DNA of 64,000 nt from JADJWR01 sp964610575 (GCA_964610575.1 CAZSYX010000001.1:97781-161780), one strand, 5' to 3'; counted from the stretch's first letter, positions 50,506-59,573 are shown. The notes: generated by a model not told the origin, from the sequence alone. A program made the numbers and translations.

Positions 50506-53019
50506 CTAGCGCTTGACCGGTATCGGGTTGTAGCCGAGCCGCTTCAACTCGGCTATCGCGTCGTCCAGCGTGCGCTTGGCCGTGTCGACGGCAACGCGGA
50601 CGCGGTAGATCTCTCCGGTCGAGGTGCGCATCGGCTCGATGAAGGCGTCGAAGCCGGAGTTGCGCAACTCCTGCTGGAAATGGCGCCCGCCGGCGAGGTC
50701 CGGCATCGTCGTGATATGCAGCACCTGCACGGTGCCGGCGGGTGGCGAGGCCAGCGCCGCGGCGGTGCCGCCACCGGGCGGCACCGATGGCGGTGGTGCC
50801 GACACCGGCGGAATCACGAGCGGCGCTGCGGGCGCCGGCGTGGTCTCGCCCGATGGAGCAGCCGCGGGCGGCTGCGCGCTGCGGGCAGCCGCAGGCGGGA
50901 TCGGCGCGACGTTCAGGTCGCGGAAGATCAGCGTGTCGGGCACCCGCGCGTCGGCCATCTGCGTGCGCATGTACTCGTAGCGTTCGGTGGCGATCGCCGC
51001 CGAGGTGCTCTCGTCGCGCACGATGATCGGCCGCAGGAAGACCATCGTGTTGGTGCGGTTGCGCTCGCGCGTCTCGTAGCGGAACAGGGCGCCGAGGAAC
51101 GGGATGTCGCCGAGCAGCGGCACCTTCTGTTGCGAGACGTTGGTCCTGTCCTCGATCAGGCCCGACAGGACCACGAAGTTGCCGTCCTCGACCAGCACCA
51201 CCGAGTCGAAGCTGCGCTTGTTGGTGATCAGCTGGCCGGCGACCAGCGACGACGGCGCGATCGACGAGACTTCCAGGTAAAGCGCCAGCCGGACCACGCC
51301 GCCCTCGGAGATCTGCGGCTTCACCCGCAACTGCAAACCGATGTCCTGCCGCTCGAAGGTCTGGAACGGGTTGATCGAACTGCTGCCCGGCTGGGTGAAC
51401 GAGCCGGTTACGAAGGGCACGTTCTGGCCGACCAGGAACTTCGCTTCCTCGTTGTCGAGCGTCTGGATGTTCGGCTGCGACAGGATGTTGGCGTTGGCCT
51501 TCGTCTCCAGAGCGCGCGCGAGGAAGGCGAGGTTGGCGACCTCGCCGATGCCCGGCAGAGTGATCTTGCCCTTGACGATGCCGATGTTCAGGCCGCGGCC
51601 GGCCGTGCTGGCATCGGCGGCGACGCCGATGATGTTGGTGCCAGGGCCGCCGAAGTTGGTGCCGCCGATCACCTTGGTGTCGTTGCTGTCCAGCCCGGAC
51701 AGGTCCTGCCACTGGATGCCGAACTCGGCCGACTTGTCGGCGCTGACCTCGACGATCAGCGACTCGATCACCACCTGCGCGCGGCGCGAATCGAGCTTCT
51801 CGATGATCGCGCGGATGTTCCGGTAAAGCGGCTCGGGTGCCGTGATGATCAGCGAGTTGGTCGCGGCGTCCGGCTGGATCATCCCCGCCAGGCCGCCGGC
51901 AGCGCCGGCCGCTCCGCCACCGGCCGGCGCCTGCGGCGCCGGTTGCTGCTGCTGTTGCATCTGCTGGCCGAGCACGCCCTGCTGCTGGCCGGTGGTGACG
52001 GACGTGCCGGACAACGCGCGGCCGCCGGTCTGCGGCACGAACGTCGGGTCGTTGGCCAGCACGGCCCGCAGCAGCGGCGCCAGCCTCACCGCCTCGGCGT
52101 TGCGCAGGTAGACGACGTTCAGGTCGCCGGAGGTCAGGCTCGGCCGGTCGAGCCGCTCGATCAGCTGCTTGGCCAGCGCCAGCCGCGACGGACTGGCGGC
52201 GCGCAGGATCAGCGAATTGGTGCGCGGTTCGGCGAGGATCTGCACCCGCTGGCCGCTGTCGGTGGCCTGGCCGGCGGCGCGTGCGCCTTCGTCCAGCACG
52301 CGGTTGGCGATCGTCGCGACATCCGTCGCCAGGCCGTACTTCAACTGGATGATTTCGTTCTCGGCCGCGCCCGGCGAGTCGATCGCCTCGATGATGCGGG
52401 CGATCCGGCGAAGGTTCTCGGCGTAATCGGTGATCACCAGCGTGTTGTTCGCCGGGTAGGCCGAGATCGTGTTGTTCGGCGCGATCAGCGGCCGCAGGAC
52501 CGGCACCATGCTGGTGGCCGATTCGTAGCGCAGGCGGAAGACCTGGGTGACGACCTGGTCGCCGCGCGGCGCAGTTGTGGTCGGCACCACCACCTGTCCG
52601 CCCTGCAGCTTGGCGTCGGCCTCGGGCACGATGCGCACGATGCCGTCGGGCCGCGCCGGCTCGACGATCGTGAATCCCTGCAGCCGCAGCGCTGCGAGCA
52701 ACTGCTCGTAGGCCTGCTGCTTGGTGACCGGCCGCTCGGTGACCAGCGTCAGCGTGCCGCGAACGCGCGGGTCGATCACGAATTGGCGACCGGTGTACTG
52801 ACCGATCGCCCGCACGGCCGCTTCGAGGTCCGCATTGACGAAGTTCAGCATCACCGGATCAGTCCCGGCCTGCGTGCGCGCCGCCGGCGCAGCGGCAGGG
52901 GTCTGGGCAAACCCGGCAAGCGGCGTCAGGGCGGCCAGCACCGCCAGGACGAAGGCAGGCAGCCGCCGCCCTTGCGCGGGACGCTTGTGAGCGGGCGCAT
53001 CGCTGCGCGTTGCGGTCAT
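50506..53019 (-). CDS. gspD: Secretin GspD with C-terminal SPOR-like extension
   Basis: An 837-residue outer-membrane secretin, longer than E. coli GspD (~650). After a signal peptide (AFVLAVLAALTPLAGFAQ) come the N0-N3 domains (MLNFVNADLEAAVRAIGQYTG at the start of N0), the secretin domain with VPLLGDIPFLGALFR, and a short S-domain. Residues ~755-837 add a Pro/Ala-rich linker and a domain ending in IYRVRVAVDTAKRTLDDAIAEL, which fits the SPOR fold that binds denuded peptidoglycan glycans (RVRVG signature). ATG 53019 avoids overlap with gspN. This C-terminal fusion is unusual for T2SS secretins. Confidence 0.93.
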   Translation of the reverse strand: MTATRSDAPAHKRPAQGRRLPAFVLAVLAALTPLAGFAQTPAAAPAARTQAGTDPVMLNFVNADLEAAVRAIGQYTGRQFVIDPRVRGTLTLVTERPVTKQQAYEQLLAALRLQGFTIVEPARPDGIVRIVPEADAKLQGGQVVVPTTTAPRGDQVVTQVFRLRYESATSMVPVLRPLIAPNNTISAYPANNTLVITDYAENLRRIARIIEAIDSPGAAENEIIQLKYGLATDVATIANRVLDEGARAAGQATDSGQRVQILAEPRTNSLILRAASPSRLALAKQLIERLDRPSLTSGDLNVVYLRNAEAVRLAPLLRAVLANDPTFVPQTGGRALSGTSVTTGQQQGVLGQQMQQQQQPAPQAPAGGGAAGAAGGLAGMIQPDAATNSLIITAPEPLYRNIRAIIEKLDSRRAQVVIESLIVEVSADKSAEFGIQWQDLSGLDSNDTKVIGGTNFGGPGTNIIGVAADASTAGRGLNIGIVKGKITLPGIGEVANLAFLARALETKANANILSQPNIQTLDNEEAKFLVGQNVPFVTGSFTQPGSSSINPFQTFERQDIGLQLRVKPQISEGGVVRLALYLEVSSIAPSSLVAGQLITNKRSFDSVVLVEDGNFVVLSGLIEDRTNVSQQKVPLLGDIPFLGALFRYETRERNRTNTMVFLRPIIVRDESTSAAIATERYEYMRTQMADARVPDTLIFRDLNVAPIPPAAARSAQPPAAAPSGETTPAPAAPLVIPPVSAPPPSVPPGGGTAAALASPPAGTVQVLHITTMPDLAGGRHFQQELRNSGFDAFIEPMRTSTGEIYRVRVAVDTAKRTLDDAIAELKRLGYNPIPVKR

Positions 53020-53020
53020 T

Positions 53021-53797
53021 TCAGTTTCCAAAGCTGAGGATTGCCGAATCACCGTCACGCCGGCCCAGCAGCAGTACCAGGCCGGCGAGCTGCGCCCGGG
53101 TCGACGCGTCCACACCCGACAACGCGCGCGCGCGACCGGCGAACCGGAAGTTCCGTTGCTCGTCGATTGTGCCATCGCCAACCAACTCGAGGGGGCCGGC
53201 CAGGGTTGACAACGTCAGCCGCGTGCCGGGGAAGCCGCCTTCGGCGAGCAGTCGATAGTTGCCGAAGGGCGCGACCGTCGTCAGCGCGCTGGTGGCGAAC
53301 TGCCATTCGCCGACCACGTCTCCCTGCATGCGGCCGCGATGGATTTCGAGCCGCTGCCAGGCCAGGCTGATGACGCCGCCGGGCTTGATGGTGTTGAACG
53401 GCGCACCGAGCCCCGCCAGCAACGCTGCCGGCAGCCGCGCGGAGGTGGCCAGCAGTTCCACGCGACCTGTCAGGTCGGCGCGCAACTGCAGCGGTTGCAG
53501 CAGCGCCGAAGGGTGCGTCAGCGTCAGGTCGATCGTGCCGGCGAGAAGCCTCCACGGCGACAGCTGCCACGAAAGCGCTTCCGGCAGACCGATACGGGCG
53601 ATCCCGGCATCCTGCCCCGGCGAGAGCACGACACTCGCCTGGCCCTGCCAGACCGATCCCTTCGCCTCGGCCAGGACGATGCGCTCGCCGGTGGCTTGCG
53701 CAATCGCCGAGGCCACCCATTGCGCGGGCGCCATCACCACGGCGGTCGCGCCGATGCTGAGCGCGGCAACCAGGCTGTAGAGCAGGCCGCGCAGCAT
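53021..53797 (-). CDS. gspN: Type II secretion protein GspN
   Basis: A 258-residue protein with an N-terminal membrane helix (LLYSLVAALSIGATAVVMAPAQWV) and a periplasmic beta-rich domain typical of GspN: GSVWQGQASVVLSPG, LSWQLSPWRLLAGTIDLTLTHP, IHRGRMQGDVVGEWQF. GspN is a non-essential bitopic component. Here it lies between gspM and gspD, whereas in the classic order it ends the operon. ATG 53797 is chosen because the preceding 27 residues are Arg-rich and overlap gspM. Confidence 0.88.
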   Translation of the reverse strand: MLRGLLYSLVAALSIGATAVVMAPAQWVASAIAQATGERIVLAEAKGSVWQGQASVVLSPGQDAGIARIGLPEALSWQLSPWRLLAGTIDLTLTHPSALLQPLQLRADLTGRVELLATSARLPAALLAGLGAPFNTIKPGGVISLAWQRLEIHRGRMQGDVVGEWQFATSALTTVAPFGNYRLLAEGGFPGTRLTLSTLAGPLELVGDGTIDEQRNFRFAGRARALSGVDASTRAQLAGLVLLLGRRDGDSAILSFGN

Positions 53798-53816
53798 CGG
53801 CAGCCCGGACCGGCGC

Positions 53817-54305
53817 CTAGCGGCGCGCCAACCGCAGCGACATCTCGATGTCGGCTGCTCCGGGCGTGCCTGTTGCACGTGCAGTCACGATGCTGGCCCT
53901 GGCGCCAAGCTCGCGCTCGGCGCCGGCCAGCCAAGTCGACCATGCGGCGTACGGCACGTTGGCAAAAGTGATCTGCAGGTCACCGTCGGCAGCGGGCACG
54001 ATGCGGCTTGCCTTCAGCCCGGCTGCATCCAGCGAGCGCTCAACCGCTGCGCGCGCCTCGGCCGGCGGCAGCACGGCCGACTGCGGTCTGGCCTTCAGGC
54101 TGGCGACCTCAGCGAGCAGCCGGTCGAGCTGCTCGGCCTGCGTACGCGTCGCCGGCAGGCTCCGTTCCAGGCGCGGGATGCCGACGGCAGCCGGCTCGAT
54201 CAGCAACAGGAAGATCGCCGTGCACAGCACAACCACGCCGGCGGCGCCAAGGATCAGCCGCTCGCGCGGAGCGCGTTGCGACCAGAGCTCGCGCAGGGCT
54301 TCCAT
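53817..54305 (-). CDS. gspM: Type II secretion protein GspM
   Basis: A 162-residue bitopic protein: short cytoplasmic N-terminus (MEALRELWSQRAPRERL), a membrane helix (residues ~20-37, ILGAAGVVVLCTAIFLLLIEP), a periplasmic coiled region (PATRTQAEQLDRLLAEVASL) and a ferredoxin-like domain. ATG 54305 has GGAGG upstream, which overlaps the gspL stop. It binds GspL and organises the inner-membrane platform. Confidence 0.88.
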   Translation of the reverse strand: MEALRELWSQRAPRERLILGAAGVVVLCTAIFLLLIEPAAVGIPRLERSLPATRTQAEQLDRLLAEVASLKARPQSAVLPPAEARAAVERSLDAAGLKASRIVPAADGDLQITFANVPYAAWSTWLAGAERELGARASIVTARATGTPGAADIEMSLRLARR

Positions 54306-54307
54306 CG

Positions 54308-55582
54308 TCAACCTCCGGCCGCGCTTATGCGCGCGGCCCCGTCCGCCTCGAAGCGCAACCGCAGGCCCTGCTGAACCGCCTGCGCGCGCAACTGGTTCTG
54401 CAACTGCGCGTCCGGCGGCGCCTTGAACTTCAGCTGCAGCGTGGCGTCCCGATAGTCGATGCCGGCCACGATACCGACCGGGGCGGAGGCCAGCAGCTGT
54501 GCGATCTGGGCGTTCAAGGCAGTGAAATCGCTGGCCGACGACTGCCCGGCGCGCGCACGCAGACGAGCCAGTTCCCGCTGCGCCTGCACGATCGGATCGA
54601 CCATCTCGGCATCGGCAAAGGCGCTGCGGAACGCGGTCGTCATCCGGCTGCGCAGTTCATTCGCGTCCGATTGCAGCTTCAGCCAGTAGCCGTTCATGCC
54701 GGCGATGAACACGGCGATCGCCACTGCGGTCCACGCGAGTGGCGCCTTCCATGAGCGCAGCGAAAGGCGCAGTCGCGACACGTCGCCGAGCACCCCGCCG
54801 CGCGCGAAAGCGCCCTGCAGCAGGTTGATCGAACCGTCCGGCGCAGCGGCGTCGAGCGGGCGGTCGGCCGGATCGACGGACACGCCAAGCGCCTCGGCCA
54901 TCTTCGCAAGCCGCGGCGCCTGCGGCCCGAAGGCGCGGATGCGCTGCCAGCCGCGGCTGCGCAGCGCCAGGCGCAATGCCGCCGGCGGATCGTCGTCCTC
55001 GTTGATGTCGCAGGCCACGCCGTCGTGCTGCGCGGTGCGCGCGACCAGGCGGCCGCGCGCCGCGAACACCGGCAGCGCGTCGGCACCGGGTGGCGGCAGC
55101 ACATAGATGGCGCTGTAGGCGGCGCGCGGCCGCGCGCCGGCCAGCGTCATCACGTCAAGCAGGCGGGTCAGCAGGCCGCGGTCGATCGCGGCGACCGGCA
55201 GCTCGGACGAATCGCCTGCTGCCGTCTTGTCGCTGCGGCCGGCCAGCAGGAAGGCGATGTGGCATTGGGTCGGGTCGGCGAGCAGTCGATCCTCGAGAAG
55301 GTTGGGCAGCGCCAAGCGCAGTTTCGCCTCACTCAGCCTGGGCGCCGACACCGCGGTCTGGAAGACGTCGCCGCCGTCGAAGACGATTTCAACGCGCTGG
55401 CAGCGCGGCAGCAGTGCGATCGAAGCCTCGCCCCACTGAAGCTCGCCGCTCGCGTCCAGTGCGACAAAGCCAACGACCGTCGAGTCGGAAAGTCGCGCCG
55501 TTCCGGCCAGCAGCCGGTGCGCCGGCGCGAAGACCCAAAGCCGCGCGACTGGTCTCTCCCCTCTTACAACTCGCGTTGCCAC
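54308..55582 (-). CDS. gspL: Type II secretion protein GspL
   Basis: A 424-residue protein. The cytoplasmic actin-like domain (residues ~1-290; RLSEAKLRLALPNLLEDRLL is a conserved GspL segment) recruits GspE. A membrane helix (LAWTAVAIAVFIAGMNGYWL) precedes the periplasmic ferredoxin-like domain. The start is taken as GTG 55582, with GGAGG four bases upstream, inside the end of gspK; no ATG is available nearby. Overlaps of gspK, gspL and gspM indicate tight translational coupling. Confidence 0.88.
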   Translation of the reverse strand: MATRVVRGERPVARLWVFAPAHRLLAGTARLSDSTVVGFVALDASGELQWGEASIALLPRCQRVEIVFDGGDVFQTAVSAPRLSEAKLRLALPNLLEDRLLADPTQCHIAFLLAGRSDKTAAGDSSELPVAAIDRGLLTRLLDVMTLAGARPRAAYSAIYVLPPPGADALPVFAARGRLVARTAQHDGVACDINEDDDPPAALRLALRSRGWQRIRAFGPQAPRLAKMAEALGVSVDPADRPLDAAAPDGSINLLQGAFARGGVLGDVSRLRLSLRSWKAPLAWTAVAIAVFIAGMNGYWLKLQSDANELRSRMTTAFRSAFADAEMVDPIVQAQRELARLRARAGQSSASDFTALNAQIAQLLASAPVGIVAGIDYRDATLQLKFKAPPDAQLQNQLRAQAVQQGLRLRFEADGAARISAAGG

Positions 55583-56586
55583 AAGACCTCCACCGGCCCG
55601 CCGCCGGGCTGCGCACTGCGGCGCACCAGCGCTTCCATTCGGATGTCGGCGCGTGCCAGCTTGATCTGGCCGCGGACGAAGAAATAGCTGCTCGTCGTTG
55701 CAATGCTGGCATCGCCGGCCTCGGCGCTGCCGCCCTCGCCGACGTAATTGCGGAAGTTGCCGACATCGACGAAGTGGGAGATCCGCTCGCGCTGGGCGAC
55801 GACCGCCCGCGCCCGCGCAAGCGAGATGCCGATCTGCGCGGCGATTACCTCGGCTGCAGCGGTGTTGACGTTCAGGCGCGTCTTGTTGCCGTCGAGCACC
55901 ACCAGGTAGGGTGCCAGCGCCGCCCCCGCCTCCGCTGAAATCCCCGGGATCGCGGCAATGTCGGTGGACAGGACCGGCGGCAGCGGGCGCCCGGTCGCCG
56001 CTCTCGCGCCCGCTTTGCCGTCGTCCGAGTCGGGCGCGAATGCCTCCTTCATGCGCAGCGCAATCAGCTCGGCGTTGACCGTCGGCACGCCGAGCAGGTC
56101 GCACAGCCGCTTCAGCGCTTCCAGTTCCCTCTCGACAATCTGGCCATCGTCGCCGGTCAGGTTGCGCAGATTGAATCGTGACTGGGCATCCTCGATGCTG
56201 CCGGCGATGCTCGCCTGTGCCGCCAGCGTGGAGGACTCGCCCAGCTGATCGAGCCGGGTTTCCGCCAGGCCCTTGGCCCAGAATTCGTCCAGGCCGTCGT
56301 GGCTGCTGCGCATCAGGTCCTCGCGCAGCATCGCTCGCGCCCAGTCGAGAGCGCCTGCCATCAGCACGCGGCTCTGCACGATCAGCTGCTGATTCTCGAT
56401 CGTCCGCAGCAGCACGAACTGCTGCCAGAAAAGGCCGGACACGATCAGTGTGGCCAGCGTCGCCACGAACAGCGCCATCAGCACCGCAGCACCGCGCTGG
56501 CGAGGACGGCAGTCGCGCCGGCCGCGAGCAGCAGTCGAAACGCACGCCGTCCTGTCCTTGCCTGCAGCAGCGGCTGGCCTGTTCAT
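55564..56586 (-). CDS. gspK: Type II secretion minor pseudopilin GspK
   Basis: A 340-residue minor pseudopilin. The N-terminus is long and basic, then QRGAAVLMALFVATLATLIV: cleavage after Gly would leave AAVLMA, lacking the Glu5 of other pseudopilins, as is normal for GspK. The large insertion domain includes IEDAQSRFNLRNL and VNVNTAAAEVIAAQIG-type segments (helix-hairpin-helix region). It caps the pseudopilus with GspI and GspJ. ATG 56586 overlaps the gspJ end. Confidence 0.92.
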   Translation of the reverse strand: MNRPAAAAGKDRTACVSTAARGRRDCRPRQRGAAVLMALFVATLATLIVSGLFWQQFVLLRTIENQQLIVQSRVLMAGALDWARAMLREDLMRSSHDGLDEFWAKGLAETRLDQLGESSTLAAQASIAGSIEDAQSRFNLRNLTGDDGQIVERELEALKRLCDLLGVPTVNAELIALRMKEAFAPDSDDGKAGARAATGRPLPPVLSTDIAAIPGISAEAGAALAPYLVVLDGNKTRLNVNTAAAEVIAAQIGISLARARAVVAQRERISHFVDVGNFRNYVGEGGSAEAGDASIATTSSYFFVRGQIKLARADIRMEALVRRSAQPGGGPVEVLWQREL

Positions 56587-57191
56587 CCCATCCCCACCAG
56601 CAGCACACGGCGGTACTGGCGGCCGTCGGTACGCTCGACGATCAGTTCGAGTCCCGGTGGCGCAGCGCGCGGGTTAGGGGACGAGGCAGCCTCCGGCGGC
56701 GCCCAGCCTCGCCCCGGCTGCCAGACGCGCACCTGTAGCGCCTGCACGTCGGCGAGCAGCGGCGTTTCGACGAGCTCGGTCACCGGCGAGGAGTCGAGGA
56801 CGATCGTCGGCGCCGAGGACAGCCGCATCAGGCGTCCTTCGCGAACTTCGTAGATGACCAGTTGCACGGCGCTCGGCGAGCCTTCGATGACCGGCGCGAA
56901 ACGGATCAGCTCGAAGCTGGCCGGCGTCCCGGAACGGACGATGACCGGCGCGGCCGAAAGCGGCACGAAGGAAGTGTTGACCACCTGCGCCAGGTCGCGT
57001 TCGATCTGGCCAAAGGCCACCAGCAGCTCGCGCACCTCTTCCGCCTCGGGCTGCAGCCGCTCGCGCGTGTGCACCAGCGAGTCCAGGCCGCGCCAGGCGA
57101 TCAGCGAAACGAGCGACAGCACGGTGATCGCCACCAGCAGTTCCAGCAGGGTGAAACCGGCAGCGCTATTCGGTGGGCGGGCGCGGATCAT
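56583..57191 (-). CDS. gspJ: Type II secretion pseudopilin GspJ
   Basis: A 202-residue pseudopilin. Prepilin site: SAAG|FTLLELLVAITVLSLVSLIAWRGLDSLV with Glu at +5. The C-terminal beta domain has FELIRFAPVIEGSPSAVQLVIYEV and VQALQVRVWQPGRGW. It begins with ATG 57191 sharing a base with the gspI stop. Length is usual for GspJ. Forms the pseudopilus tip with GspI and GspK. Confidence 0.92.
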   Translation of the reverse strand: MIRARPPNSAAGFTLLELLVAITVLSLVSLIAWRGLDSLVHTRERLQPEAEEVRELLVAFGQIERDLAQVVNTSFVPLSAAPVIVRSGTPASFELIRFAPVIEGSPSAVQLVIYEVREGRLMRLSSAPTIVLDSSPVTELVETPLLADVQALQVRVWQPGRGWAPPEAASSPNPRAAPPGLELIVERTDGRQYRRVLLVGMG

Positions 57192-57589
57192 CAGCTGACT
57201 GGCACAACGGCCATCATCTCGGCGTGCCGGCGGCGCATGTCGCCGGTGACTCGGAACACCTGCAGTTCGACGCGGCGGAAGAAGGGGTTGGGCGTCGACT
57301 TGACCGTTTGCAGGCATTCGAACTCGACATCGGCCTGCGCGCACGGCGTGCTTGTCTGCCCGACCTCGAGGCTCTCGCGCACCAGCCGCAGCTCCAGCAG
57401 CCGATTCTCGGCAACCATCGTGGCGAGCATGGTGTAGCGGGTGTCTTCGGCGGCGGTGGTCAGCGACAGCGCGCCGCGCATCGCCGCCGCCAGCGCCACG
57501 CCAATGATCACCAGTGCGACCAATACCTCGAGCAGCGTGAAACCACGCTGCTGCGATAGCCGATGCTCAGCGCAGATGAACCGTGCCAC
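57191..57589 (-). CDS. gspI: Type II secretion pseudopilin GspI
   Basis: A 132-residue pseudopilin with the prepilin site QQRG|FTLLEVLVALVIIGVALAAA (Glu+5), ENRLLELRLVRE typical of GspI, and a Cys pair in the mature domain (PCAQADVEFECLQ). There is no ATG in the right place; GTG 57589, 22 bases inside gspH, is the best start and gives a 16-residue leader. Length fits E. coli GspI (~125). Confidence 0.9.
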   Translation of the reverse strand: MARFICAEHRLSQQRGFTLLEVLVALVIIGVALAAAMRGALSLTTAAEDTRYTMLATMVAENRLLELRLVRESLEVGQTSTPCAQADVEFECLQTVKSTPNPFFRRVELQVFRVTGDMRRRHAEMMAVVPVS

Positions 57590-58076
57590 GGCCGCGCTCG
57601 TCGAAGTCGATCGCCACCTGGGCCGATGCCGTGGACAGTTCCAGCCGTAGCGGTGACTGGATCCATTCGCGGGCGATCGCCACCCGCAGCGGTGGCGCGC
57701 CGGGGGCAAGGAGGGACTGCGATGGCTGCTTGGCGCCGGCGGGCACCATCGCCAAAGCCTGCAGCGGTTCGCGCCAAGCGCGCTCGCGCAGAAGATCGTC
57801 GCCGCTGACCAGTCGCCGCTCGCCCGCGACGATCGTCACGAAGCGATAGCCGTTCAGGTCAGCCTCCCAATAGATGGGCTGCTGACGGATGCGCGCCTCG
57901 TCGGCGGCCAGTGCGAACAGCTGACCGACGCGTTCGGCCTCGCGCGCAAGTTGCTGCCGGTCGTCGGGGGCGGCCGAGATCGTGACGATCGACAGCAGGA
58001 TGCCAGCCAGCACGATCACCACCAGCAGTTCGAGCAGCGTGAAGCCCCTCGCACGCGGCCGGGCCGCACCGGCCAT
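57567..58076 (-). CDS. gspH: Type II secretion pseudopilin GspH
   Basis: A 169-residue pseudopilin: prepilin site RARG|FTLLELLVVIVLAGILLSIVTI with Glu+5, then FALAADEARIRQQPIYWEADLNGYRF, a GspH-type sequence. ATG 58076 (AGG six bases upstream) is preferred over GTG 58094. It lies five bases after gspG and overlaps gspI. Acts as a minor pseudopilin between GspG and the tip complex. Confidence 0.9.
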   Translation of the reverse strand: MAGAARPRARGFTLLELLVVIVLAGILLSIVTISAAPDDRQQLAREAERVGQLFALAADEARIRQQPIYWEADLNGYRFVTIVAGERRLVSGDDLLRERAWREPLQALAMVPAGAKQPSQSLLAPGAPPLRVAIAREWIQSPLRLELSTASAQVAIDFDERGRGTVHLR

Positions 58077-58081
58077 CGGGC

Positions 58082-58543
58082 CTAGAGCTGCCACGACCCG
58101 ATGTCGGCATCGACGCCTTCGCCGCCGGAGGCACCGTCGCGGCCGTAGCTGAAGACATCGATCTCACCCTTCAGGCCTGGGTTGAGGTACTTGTAATCGT
58201 TACCCCAGGGGTCCTTTGGCGGAGAACTGCGTTCAAGGTACCCGCCTTGCTTCCAGTTCTGCGGCATCGGCTCGATCGTCGGTTTGGCCAGCAGCGCCTT
58301 CAGGCCCTGCTCGGTCGACGGGTAGCTGCCATTGTCGAGCCGGTAGAGCTTAAGCGCCTGCAGCAGCGAGGCGATGTCCTGCTTGGCAGCGGCAATGCGG
58401 GCGTCATCAGTGCGGCCGACCACGCGCGGCACGATCAGGGCGGCAAGGATGCCGAGGATCGTGATCACGACCATGATCTCGATCAGCGTGAAGCCGCGGG
58501 GCAGGCGGCGGGCGCCAGTCGCGCGTCGAAGAGTGAGCTGCAT
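58082..58543 (-). CDS. gspG: Type II secretion major pseudopilin GspG
   Basis: A 153-residue major pseudopilin: leader MQLTLRRATGARRLPRG then FTLIEIMVVITILGILAALIVPRVVGR with Glu+5, and the calcium-binding, highly conserved C-terminal part (DNGSYPSTEQGLKALLAKP, LERSSPPKDPWGNDYKYLNPG, FSYGRDGASGGEGVDADIG). First gene of the minus-strand gsp operon, divergent from gspC. It polymerises into the pseudopilus. Confidence 0.95.
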   Translation of the reverse strand: MQLTLRRATGARRLPRGFTLIEIMVVITILGILAALIVPRVVGRTDDARIAAAKQDIASLLQALKLYRLDNGSYPSTEQGLKALLAKPTIEPMPQNWKQGGYLERSSPPKDPWGNDYKYLNPGLKGEIDVFSYGRDGASGGEGVDADIGSWQL

Positions 58544-58591
58544 ATCAGTACACCATAGCAATATGTCGCGCCGGAAAACCGCTTTGCAGAC

Positions 58592-58609
58592 ACTGCGTAG
58601 ACTGCGTAG
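58592..58609. repeat. Tandem 9-base repeat in the gspG-gspC divergent region
   Basis: ACTGCGTAG occurs twice head to tail (58592-58600 and 58601-58609) in the 199-base region between gspG and gspC. Such direct half-sites can be regulator-binding sites for divergent promoters. An AT-rich TATTAT hexamer lies nearby at 58625-58630; no convincing -35 box accompanies it. Confidence 0.5.
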
Positions 58610-58742
58610 CGGGCAAGCCGACGATATTATCAATGCACCTGCTGGAAGGCCGCTGCCCGGAAATTGGCCGGCAGGGACTTCTTCCATTGGTTGCGAATCC
58701 TGCCGGACGGCGATGTGGGCCAAGTGAAGGACGGCCGTTGAG

Positions 58743-59465
58743 ATGTCGAGAAAGATCGCTGTCGCTCTGCTGCATCTGTCGATGCTTGCGCTGGTGTGCG
58801 CCATTGGCACGTACTGGGCGATCCGCATTCTGACGCCGGCGCCGGCCAGCGTGCCGCCGCCGCAGTCGGCGGCGGTGCAGCGCGAGGCCGATCCGACTCT
58901 TGCTGCGCGCATGTTCGGCCTCGTGCAGGCAGCGCCGGCGGCGCAGCAGGCGCTGAACGTTCAGGCGCTCGGTGCCTATGCGGCGGGCCGGGATTCGGCG
59001 GCGGTGCTGTCGGTCGACGGCAAGCCGGCGCGTGTCTACCTGCTGAACCAGGAGGTGTCCAATGGCGCGAGGCTTGTCGAGGTGCGCAAGGACGCGGTGA
59101 CGATCGAGCAGGGCGGGGCGCGGCGTGAGTTCGCGTTGCCGCTCCAGCAGTCGCTTGGGCTGGGGGGCAGGCCGCCGCCGCCGGGATACACCCGCGAAGG
59201 CTCCACCTTGACCGCACCGTCGGTTGCGGCGGCCACACAACCCGCAGGGGCCGCGCCCCGACCGCTGCCGCCGCGGCCGTCCGTCGCGCAGCAACCGCTT
59301 CCGCAGCAATCGCAGGTCCAGCCGCCGGCGCAACCGCAAGCCCCCGTACCGGCGCAGCCGCAACTGCAGCCGCCGGCAGTCCAGCCCGAGCAGGATGACT
59401 CGGCGTCGGAAGACAGTGGTGGGGGCTCGTCGAGACGAGCAAGAGGTCGCGCGCTCGCCCAGTGA
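58743..59465 (+). CDS. gspC: Type II secretion protein GspC
   Basis: A 240-residue bitopic protein: N-terminal membrane helix (ALLHLSMLALVCAIGTYWAIRIL), a homology-region domain (residues ~50-150; LFGL-type ARMFGLVQ, then VSVDGKPARVYLLNQEVSNGARLVEV), and a C-terminal Pro/Gln-rich tail of ~70 residues in place of the PDZ domain. GspC links the inner-membrane platform to the GspD N0 domain. It is transcribed divergently from the other gsp genes. Absence of PDZ or a coiled-coil region is common in some families. Confidence 0.85.
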   Translation: MSRKIAVALLHLSMLALVCAIGTYWAIRILTPAPASVPPPQSAAVQREADPTLAARMFGLVQAAPAAQQALNVQALGAYAAGRDSAAVLSVDGKPARVYLLNQEVSNGARLVEVRKDAVTIEQGGARREFALPLQQSLGLGGRPPPPGYTREGSTLTAPSVAAATQPAGAAPRPLPPRPSVAQQPLPQQSQVQPPAQPQAPVPAQPQLQPPAVQPEQDDSASEDSGGGSSRRARGRALAQ

Positions 59466-59573
59466 GTGCGGAGACTGGCCGGGGCGGCAGTCCGGCTGAG
59501 TGGCTCCCCGCCAGACCGACAGACACCGAGCGCCCGCCGCAGGGTTCGTCCGCAATTGCTTTGCCGGTCAGGA

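Noticed and set aside
47816..51712. Single 1298-residue frame ending in GspF
   Set aside because: It reads through gspE and gspD in the wrong frame before entering gspF; the real GspF starts at GTG 49060.
49087..53037. 1316-codon open frame on the plus strand opposite gspE and gspD
   Set aside because: Same shadow effect; low-complexity Arg/Asp/His composition while the opposite frames encode recognisable GspE and GspD.
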